NCBI GenBank assembly: GCA_000498155.1
Contig: AXZN01000020.1
Location: 806,001-870,000, forward strand
Source: Shiraia sp. slf14
Lineage: Eukaryota; Ascomycota; Dothideomycetes; Pleosporales; Shiraiaceae
Length of the DNA stretch: 64,000 nt
Direction of reading: 5' to 3'
In this document: positions 57,480 through 64,000 of the stretch, piece by piece
Layout of the letters: each line of letters begins with the position of its first letter
How positions within the stretch are numbered: position 1 is the first letter of the stretch
Translations under genes and position numbers: made by a program
Notes under the pieces: generated by a model
What the model was told of the DNA's origin: nothing
Databases searched by the model: none
What the model saw: the letters and a program-made list of their open reading frames with translations, nothing else

Positions 57480-58242
57480 GGTGTGAGGAATGGATGTATG
57501 AATGTTCGTTGATACTTTCGGGGTTGAGATTGTCTAAATGGTCTTCCTTTGGCGGGCCTCGATATTTATACACCGCATATGACTGTAAGTTGATGACTAT
57601 AAATTGAATGACTGTAGATTGTATGATGCATCGTCGTCATGTCATTTGGTGACTGAACACGGACAGTCATACAAGGAGTGGCGATGTTGGCTCTGAGTAA
57701 CATCTAAATACTCATCGTCAGATCTGCTGAAGGGGGTCAGTTCTCCTTCGAGCCTCCCTAGGGGCACGGAGACGTGCTAAGCTGAGGGCTTCAGCGTTGC
57801 AGTGCGTACCTTAGGAGTCATTTCGTAAGATTGCAGCTAACAAACACACTCAGTATACTTGATACATGTAGGGTTCGGGGTCGCATCTTCCCCTCCAGTT
57901 AGGATATTAGGACATTGTCCGTGTTTGTAAAGGCATACATCGGGAGCCTAGGCTCGACATACTCAATGTGGCGGTCTACGGAAGATGTTCATCACATCTC
58001 ATGATGGATGACAGAACATCGATTTAAGCAAGGGACCAAGAAGTTTTAAATTTGAGAAAATTTTCGTATTCATGTATCTACATATAAATGCCCCCCGACA
58101 CTGTACTTTCTACTAGCGGCCTCCATTTGGTGCCTTCCAAGTATCAGGGCAACACAAAAAGTAACTGATACAACTAAAATATCTGTACACCCCCTTACAT
58201 CAATGAAATGGATTACATTTTCTGTAGTAACATAGGAAAAAC
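57480..58242. other. promoter of paralogue A / 3' region of paralogue B
   Basis: Contains a TATA-like site on the minus strand near 57565-57575 and the 40-bp conserved element at 57675-57714. No gene. Confidence 0.5.
57675..57714 (-). promoter_or_regulatory. 40-bp element upstream of paralogue A
   Basis: Begins GGAGTGGCGATGTTGG on the plus strand and ends ATCTAAATACTCA. It matches 37 of 40 bases with the element at 59215-59254 before paralogue B, at nearly the same distance from the start codon (about 200 bp). A weaker relative precedes paralogue C near 60497. Confidence 0.6.
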
Positions 58243-59007
58243 CTAGTAGCATAGGAAATATATATTGCCGTACCAAAAACCAAACTTAAAATAACTCCAA
58301 TTCTGGTCTTTTCTGGCAGCCGCCAACCCGTTGTGGAATTCTTTCATTTTGAAGTCAAATTGGTTTACAAAAGGGACTCCAGGAGCTGGCAGTAGATGAT
58401 CCTCATGGACAGTGATATCGTACACATTTCCGTCCTCATTTCTCGCTCCTTCCGCCAATTCAAACCTTGTGAATGGAAGTGACGTCAAATTGTACAGGAA
58501 TGGAACCCCCTTTTGTCGACCAATTTGGAATGTCGGTGGATAGGCTTTATGATGTTCCTTGAAGAATGTTTCTGCCGCCTTTTTCAGCTTCTTGTCGTCG
58601 AATTTGCCTAGGTCTTCTATATATCTGACAGGGAGATTTTGGTCTAAAACTCCGTTTCTGGCCAGCTGCAAGGTAAACGCCATGGTCGTGTCATAATAAA
58701 GGCAGTATATGAAGAGCCTCTTCCCCTGGTCGTATATCATCGAGGCTGGACCTTCAGAGTCACTTGCAGTTTTCCAATAATCCCTCACACTCGGACACAC
58801 ATGCACTATGTGGTCCACGGTATTTTCTGTCGCGACCGCATTTACAACTCGTTGCGGAATGAAAAGAAATTGTTCGATGCCATGGAAGAAGCCTATATTT
58901 ATCGGCGTCTTTACAATTTTGGTTGCGATATAGTTGAGTGCATCCGCTCGTGTCTTGGCCCAACTCTTATTGTCGACATGAAAATCGGGCATTTCAGGTG
59001 AAGACAT
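58243..59007 (-). CDS. kinase N-terminal-module-like protein, paralogue B
   Basis: Single exon on the minus strand, 254 aa. Shared blocks with A and C: LFIPQRVVNAVATENTVDHI, GKRLFIYCLYYDTTMAFTLQ, SLPFTRFELAEGARNEDG, VYDITVHEDHLLPAPG, QFDFKMKEF and a C-terminus FKFGFWYGNIYFLCY. The order (helical module, PF.RF, strand pair ending in a lysine motif) is that of fungal kinases with a long N-terminal extension, stopping just past the lysine. The glycine loop is poor (only EDGNVY), so ATP binding is unlikely. It ends on Tyr within the conserved YFLC block, so the C-terminus is shaped by selection rather than random truncation. Function unknown; context suggests a tie to the kinase gene upstream. 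Confidence 0.68.
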   Translation of the reverse strand: MSSPEMPDFHVDNKSWAKTRADALNYIATKIVKTPINIGFFHGIEQFLFIPQRVVNAVATENTVDHIVHVCPSVRDYWKTASDSEGPASMIYDQGKRLFIYCLYYDTTMAFTLQLARNGVLDQNLPVRYIEDLGKFDDKKLKKAAETFFKEHHKAYPPTFQIGRQKGVPFLYNLTSLPFTRFELAEGARNEDGNVYDITVHEDHLLPAPGVPFVNQFDFKMKEFHNGLAAARKDQNWSYFKFGFWYGNIYFLCY

Positions 59008-59492
59008 GGTGCCAAGAATGGATGTACAAGAATGGATTTGTAGAATAAAAGGTTGTTGTTATTCTGTACACTTGAGGTTGTGTAAATGTTTTTGCTTTGG
59101 CAGATCTCGAGACTTTTATACACTGTATGACTGTACATTGTATGATGAGCCATCGTGCCACCTTTGACTGTGTGTTCTGTCACACCTGGTGACTGTGTGC
59201 AGGTCGTCATGTTTGGAGTGGCGATGTTGGTACTGAGTAATATCTAAATACTCAACTTGATCATAGACTCATACTCAGAAATGATGATGATACAGTTGCC
59301 GACGTGTGATTAACGAAGAAATGATCATCACATCTAACAATAAGAGATTTTAAATTTATTCATGAGACTCAAGAGTTGCTTTGAAGATGAATAGAATTCA
59401 GAATTATATTAACATATATATATATACATAGACAGGCCCCTTAAGCCTATACGTTTTACTATACAGCGCCGACTTTCCGTGCCTTCGGGACA
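59008..59492. other. promoter of paralogue B / 3' region of paralogue C
   Basis: Holds a TATA-like site near 59115-59125 (minus strand) and the 40-bp element at 59215-59254. A run of TA dinucleotides lies near 59410-59425. No gene. Confidence 0.5.
59215..59254 (-). promoter_or_regulatory. 40-bp element upstream of paralogue B
   Basis: Three mismatches against the element at 57675-57714, about 208 bp before the start of paralogue B. Flanking DNA is less alike, which points to constraint on this block or to a patchy recent duplication. Confidence 0.6.
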
Positions 59493-60227
59493 TCAACGGT
59501 AACACAAAAAGTATGTAGTACCATAAAAAAAGCCAAATGCCATATTCCTCCAATGTGGGTCGAGCCCTCTATCTTCTCCTCTATGGATCTGTTTCATTTT
59601 GTAGTCCAAATGTGGTGAGGTTGTGGACTCCGCAGCAGGTTCCAGATGATCTGAGTGAATAGTGACCCGGTATATATTTGCTAGTGGACGAGTCTCCAGA
59701 AATTTGATTTTGGTAAAGGGTAGCGACGCAAAATCGTTGCAAAGCCTTTCTGTTTCTCCAATGCGCCAGATAGGAGGGACGAACCTGTATTGATACGCTA
59801 GGAAGTAAGTGGCTTGTGGGTGGTCTTTTATTTCACTTGGTAGGCGCTGGATAGGCTTACTTCCGTCGTAGTTTCGTTCCAGCAAGTAGGCAGCGGATCT
59901 CATACCCATTTCGAAATAACAACAGGAGACGAAGAATCTTCTTCCTCTTTCGAATAACGCACCCGCCAATATTTTATTGCGTTCTTCAGATGTGGGATAG
60001 TCATCGTTCGCTACTACCGTTGATATATTTGCCTCGGTTGCAATATGATCTATGAGCCGTAGTGGCACAAATCGAGTATGGGTAGTTTTTTCAAGTTGAA
60101 ATCCGTCTGGCAGGTCCATTTTTGCTTTGAAAATATGTCGATCCACGAAATCTATTACAGCATGGCATTGTTCAGCTGATCCAACATCAGACGGAATTAT
60201 GAACTCTGGATACTCAGATGCAGACAT
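59493..60227 (-). CDS. kinase N-terminal-module-like protein, paralogue C
   Basis: Single exon on the minus strand, 244 aa. It carries FVPLRLIDHIATEANISTVV, GRRFFVSCCYFEMGMRSAAY, SLPFTKIKFLETRP, IYRVTIHSDHLEPAAE, HLDYKMKQI and ends FGFFYGTTYFLCYR. The same block order as in A and B shows that the three are old tandem paralogues: protein identity is low outside the blocks. The kinase-like lysine motif (DYKMK) is kept, and the glycine loop is not. No signal peptide or membrane helix. The stand-alone kinase gene lies about 770 bp upstream on the same strand. Function unknown. Confidence 0.68.
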   Translation of the reverse strand: MSASEYPEFIIPSDVGSAEQCHAVIDFVDRHIFKAKMDLPDGFQLEKTTHTRFVPLRLIDHIATEANISTVVANDDYPTSEERNKILAGALFERGRRFFVSCCYFEMGMRSAAYLLERNYDGSKPIQRLPSEIKDHPQATYFLAYQYRFVPPIWRIGETERLCNDFASLPFTKIKFLETRPLANIYRVTIHSDHLEPAAESTTSPHLDYKMKQIHRGEDRGLDPHWRNMAFGFFYGTTYFLCYR

Positions 60228-60995
60228 TGTCTGTAGATATCTTGTTCAATTATCGGTATTTGCTGTGGGTCCGAAGTGTTGTAAAAGACACGTTATGGCG
60301 TGTATAAAGAACTTTGGAAGATTGAAGTCGATAGAAGTTGTGAACGGGTAATCGTAGGTGTAGCTGTAAGAATACCTTTAATCGAATTACGCTCAACATA
60401 TTTATATAGGCTGTGACTCGAAATTGTATGATAGGTTTCGTGAGTCTGCGGCTGCGAGCTATAGGGTCTGACAGTATGTGCACACAGTCATATCTTGAGT
60501 GACGATAATATCTTTGAGTAGTACCAAACAAGGTCAGTGATCACAAGGTGGCTTCATCGCACGGACTGGCGAAGGGCCTTTCTATGACTCCGGTTCTTGC
60601 ATCATGACTGTCTCTGCGCCATGTTCACCGCGGGGCATCTTGGGGATGATGCGCGCGAACCTATAGTGATCAGTGCAGCAACTCATGTGTCACGACGCGA
60701 TGATGTGATTTGAATGACGAAAGTGACAACACACGCGCTTGGATGAGTGGTTCCAAGATAAAATACGAAAATTTAACTTGAAAAGTCAGTGTAGGAATAT
60801 CGGAAGGACTAAATACATGCAGACACTAAACTAAATCGAACTGTGAAAAGGTGAAATGCAACGAAACCTGACCAACACGGTCTCATACAAATAAATTAAA
60901 ACACGAAACCAAAGAAAAAAAAGATATCCGCAGTTTAATCTTGCTTTATCGAGTGTGGCAAAGTTTCCTACTCGGTAACTCACCGCAGTTTTAAT
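60228..60995. other. promoter of paralogue C / 3' region of the kinase gene
   Basis: A weak version of the shared element lies at about 60497-60523 (TTGAGTGACGATAATATC). TATA-like TATTTATATAGG occurs near 60398-60410. No gene. Confidence 0.45.
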
Positions 60996-61973
60996 TCAAG
61001 CTTCGCCAGAGCTTTTCCCTGAGGGTTTCAGCCCATCAGCTACCGCCTGAGCTTTGATACGGGTCTCGGGATTCTCGTCGAGCATTTTTTCGATGATATG
61101 AAGTATTCCCAGAGTCCCCGGAGGAAGTCGACTGGGATCCCCTGAGAGATCTTCCAGCTTTTTGGACACGACTTCGAGCAGCTTGCCTGCGCCATCGCAG
61201 AAACCTTCATCATTAGCCTTTTCTCGGGCTGTGTGGAATACGTCCCAGCTATGTTTGCCTTCTATGTATCGTATAAACATCTCAAGGAAGACACAGCCTA
61301 GGGCCCATACATCAGCGGGACGCGAGATACCCCCATTTCTCGATTCCGGTGCTTTGCAAGGTGGGTTAACTGTCATTGATCGCTTAGGACTGACACCTCC
61401 TGATTCTGTAAGTGATTGATGACTAGCATTTCCAAAGTCAGTGAATTTCAGCGTAGGATTTGTTTGGCCGAAGGCAAGGATGTTCGTGAGCTTGATGTCG
61501 TGATGACAGGTGCTTTCACCTTCGTTGGCATTATGAATCTTGGCTAATGCGTCAGCAAGTCCGTGGACTTGTGTCGCGAACCAAGAATGTGTTGTTGGAT
61601 TGGATTCGGGCAGTTCAGTTGCCATGAACGTTCGTAGATTATTTTCTGCCTTTTCTGCGATTAGGCGATAAACCTTTTCAATACTGAAACCTGTGTGGAA
61701 CACGGCAATGTGGTCGTGCTCAACATTCTGAACCTTCAAATATTTGATAAAATCTCTCTCTTTATCAGTTTCTGTTGTTCTGTTGTCTTTGAAGATCTTC
61801 ATAGCAAATTCGGTAGAATTGGTTCCAAAGTCATTTGAATCTTGGGGAATTGTACACACATAGTAGTCTCCTGCTGACCCGTCATCAAGCTTATTGTCGC
61901 GATGGGGCTTGACGACAGAATCAGGAACTGATTGGCCATCAAGACTGTAATCGAATTCGTTCGTGCGAAACAT
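60996..61973 (-). CDS. stand-alone eukaryotic protein kinase domain
   Basis: Single exon on the minus strand, 325 aa. Kinase motifs in order: a loose glycine loop (DGSAGDYY, residues 31-38), FAMKIF with the ATP-binding lysine K59, HHDIKLTNIL (catalytic D159, K161, N164; His in place of Arg in HRD), TDFG (D179), KAPES and DVWALGCVFLEMF. All residues needed for catalysis are present, so an active Ser/Thr kinase is likely. It lacks the long N-terminal extension common in this fungal group; sequences resembling that extension are encoded by the three neighbouring genes. The N-terminus is short (about 30 residues before the loop). Which substrates it acts on is unknown. Confidence 0.85.
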   Translation of the reverse strand: MFRTNEFDYSLDGQSVPDSVVKPHRDNKLDDGSAGDYYVCTIPQDSNDFGTNSTEFAMKIFKDNRTTETDKERDFIKYLKVQNVEHDHIAVFHTGFSIEKVYRLIAEKAENNLRTFMATELPESNPTTHSWFATQVHGLADALAKIHNANEGESTCHHDIKLTNILAFGQTNPTLKFTDFGNASHQSLTESGGVSPKRSMTVNPPCKAPESRNGGISRPADVWALGCVFLEMFIRYIEGKHSWDVFHTAREKANDEGFCDGAGKLLEVVSKKLEDLSGDPSRLPPGTLGILHIIEKMLDENPETRIKAQAVADGLKPSGKSSGEA

Positions 61974-62325
61974 TGATATTTGAAAGATTTCCTCGGAAAG
62001 ATTATCTTGAAGAATAGTGACTTTGAGTAATTTGTCTAGCGCTTGAGAATGTGATAGTAATGACCTTAAGCCACCCTTCCTAGTACATATACCTCTGCCA
62101 AAACCGTTGTTTGCCTCTACAGAAAAACCTCATAAGTGCTGACAGGTCACGTATCGAGCATAAAGTGACGATGAGAAGAACACATGAGAGAACACAAGCG
62201 CCATATCAATCAGAACATGCCTGATTTAGATGGAGAAATCGCTGGTCTGAGTGAGGAATGATCAAGTGAAAGCTGGTTGTTCATCGTGAATGACCTGGAC
62301 ATCCTTTGCGAGCATCGCCAGCTGC
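61974..62325. other. promoter of the kinase / 3' region of the CorA-like gene
   Basis: About 350 bp without coding signal. Confidence 0.5.
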
Positions 62326-64000
62326 TCAGCGAGGTAATTCCTGTTGTTTTCTCAGCAAGCTCATCACCTTCACACGCTCTTTAAATCCTGCCACCTGACC
62401 TTCTCTCTTCGTGGCAAACAGATCAAGAATAATGCCAGCGTTCGACCAGGTATACCAAACCATGATCGTAAAGACAGTCAGTGGAATTGACACCGCGAAG
62501 AACAGCCATGCGTTGTCCATGTATTCCATTCTGACACCACCTTCCTCCCTTTCTTTCTGACTCACGAACTGCGTGGAGTAGAAACTCTAAATAATGCTTT
62601 AGTGACGTAGAGTTAGGTTGGATATGGTGTGCACCCACTGAGACGACAGTACATGGCAGGTATATCAGAGTGAGTATCGTGAGAATCCTCACACTTGTAG
62701 AATCACGTGCGCTTTTCTCAGCTATTTGTCGCATAATGGAGTTCTCAGCATATGCTTCCTTTTCCAAGTTTTGTAGTGCTGTCATTTGGAGATCGAGGTT
62801 GTGGCTTGTTTGTCTTTCTAGAAGTGATGAGATCTATGTCAAGCGGACGTTAGCTTGATGCATGCAGTACATGGATTGACCTTACAAGAGCGCGCGTATT
62901 TTGAGCCTTCCTTGAGAGCGCCACTGCCTTTTTACGAGTAAATGTTACATGCCGTTCTTTTTCTTTCAGTGTTAAAAGTATGTCATCTACCCGAGGTTTT
63001 GTTGCCACAATGATATCTTGCTGCTGAAATGCAGCCTCTTGATGAGCATACAGCAGGTTGTGCATCTCGACGAAAGTTGTTATCGTGTCAAGTGTGGAGT
63101 CGAGACAGAGTGCGACGTCCGAAACGCGATCTTCGATATTTTTGAGGGATTGGTAGTCGACGACATCAATTCTAACGAAATCTTCCGGATGGCTCTCTGC
63201 CCCTATCATGACTGAAACTGCAGTGTTTGACTATGAGCCACCTAGTTAGTGCAAGCATAGAAAGTATTTGCCACATATGATTACCAGCTTTGCTTCCTCC
63301 TCTACTAGAAAACCCAAGTAAGCTCGCCATGATGCGATCGCAGTGCTGAGGAAGATCAGATGAAGTTCGAAGGGATGTGCGGCATGTGGGACTGGAGGAT
63401 CTTGAAAGTAGTCTTGCAAATTTCTTTCGGTACGCTGGGATGCACCGACAAGTATCCAAGTCGAACAAGGAGCATTACGGTCGGGACAATATTTGTGGTA
63501 GATGGTGAACTGCCGAAGCGACCACGGAGATTTGCCAGATCGATTTGTAAATTCGACGTAGCGGATGGTGTATGCAGACTCTGAGCCAGCATTAATATTG
63601 ATCCTACTGGCTGCATGGTAAACTCACCAAATCCCATCCCAGGAAGAAGCCTGAACCGAATCGGTGGAGGTCCAATTTCTAGTTCACGTGCCTTCCATTG
63701 GAAGTCTGCAACATATTCAGTAAATACAGGGAATATATCGCAATCTTGAATCAGAGTTTTAAAAAGATCTTTGGTGATTTTCAATCGGCTAAGCGAATGT
63801 CGTTGGCGAAGATAGCTTAAGTCACGTTAGTACCGTACGACCCAAAGATGAGTTGCGACTGACAAGACCCTAAATTCCGAGTGGGATACCTTGAGCAGGA
63901 TTAGCACAAAAAGTAACATGATTGTGAACATACTCGAATGAATGCCTGCAATTGTGCGCAGTCCAAGTCGATGATTTGTAGCCGTGGAGCACGACTTTGT
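62326..64000 (-). CDS. CorA-like divalent-cation transporter family protein (5' end beyond window)
   Basis: Partial gene on the minus strand. Exons: from beyond 64000 to 63934, 63889-63864, 63815-63628, 63580-63285, 63230-62886, 62833-62639 and 62586-62326, all in phase. The soluble domain has FYLRQRHSLSRLKITKD, LRQFTIYHKY, CSTWILVGAS and HPFELHLIFLSTAIASWRAYL. A coiled-coil part (SLKNIEDRVSDVALCLDSTL) leads to two membrane helices: ILTILTLIYLPCTVVS, then after the conserved turn FYSTQFVS a second one, WLFFAVSIPLTVFTIMVWYTW. The usual CorA GMN selectivity motif is absent, as in many fungal members, so transport of Mg2+ is not assured. Exons of 26 and 296 nt match the gene at 30346-32181. The basic tail (RVKVMSLLRKQQELPR) is cytosolic. 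Confidence 0.8.

Overview
The window reads as nuclear DNA of a filamentous ascomycete (Pezizomycotina). Genes carry short GT-AG introns (about 47-115 nt, one of 353 nt), there are no operons or Shine-Dalgarno sites, and the recognisable products are typical of these fungi: a Cys3/MetR-type bZIP factor, Vtc1, shugoshin, Dad2, Ypi1, Sur7, Med18 and Kgd4/Ymr31. The class Dothideomycetes is my guess from gene content and is not proven. I built the gene models by hand, joining open frames at splice sites that keep phase; joined lengths are all multiples of three except in one frameshifted gene.

Layout. 0.4-4.4 kb: sulfur-type bZIP regulator, Tctex-type dynein light chain, polyphosphate polymerase subunit Vtc1. 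5.9-12.8 kb: a small two-exon gene, then a tandem pair of Clr5-domain/ankyrin paralogues with matching exon lengths and a shared upstream motif; the second copy has a frameshift. 13.2-17.6 kb: three chromosome-segregation genes close together (shugoshin, DASH subunit Dad2, PP1 regulator Ypi1). 18.6-29.7 kb: a secreted NucA/NucB-like nuclease, an unknown gene, a single-pass membrane protein, a Sur7-family protein and another membrane protein.

30.3-37 kb is accessory: a CorA-like soluble protein that has lost its membrane end, a 71-residue single-helix membrane protein, a Zn2Cys6-ankyrin gene divergent from it, and a decayed second copy of that divergent arrangement. The promoter between the divergent genes holds ten copies of GTGCGAA in either orientation, many at 10-bp spacing.

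40-53 kb is housekeeping again: a Ser/Pro-rich unknown, polynucleotide kinase/3'-phosphatase, Med18, Kgd4/Ymr31 and a secreted double-psi-beta-barrel protein, separated by long gene-poor stretches. 56.6-64 kb is a second accessory cluster, all on the minus strand: three diverged paralogues that look like the N-terminal module of a fungal kinase family cut off just after the ATP-binding lysine, a stand-alone kinase domain with all catalytic motifs, and a CorA-like transporter running off the window end. Two of the three paralogues share a nearly identical 40-bp upstream element.

The main candidates for something undescribed are this split kinase cluster (56.6-62 kb) and the divergent small-membrane-protein/Zn2Cys6-ankyrin module with its phased promoter repeats (33-37 kb).
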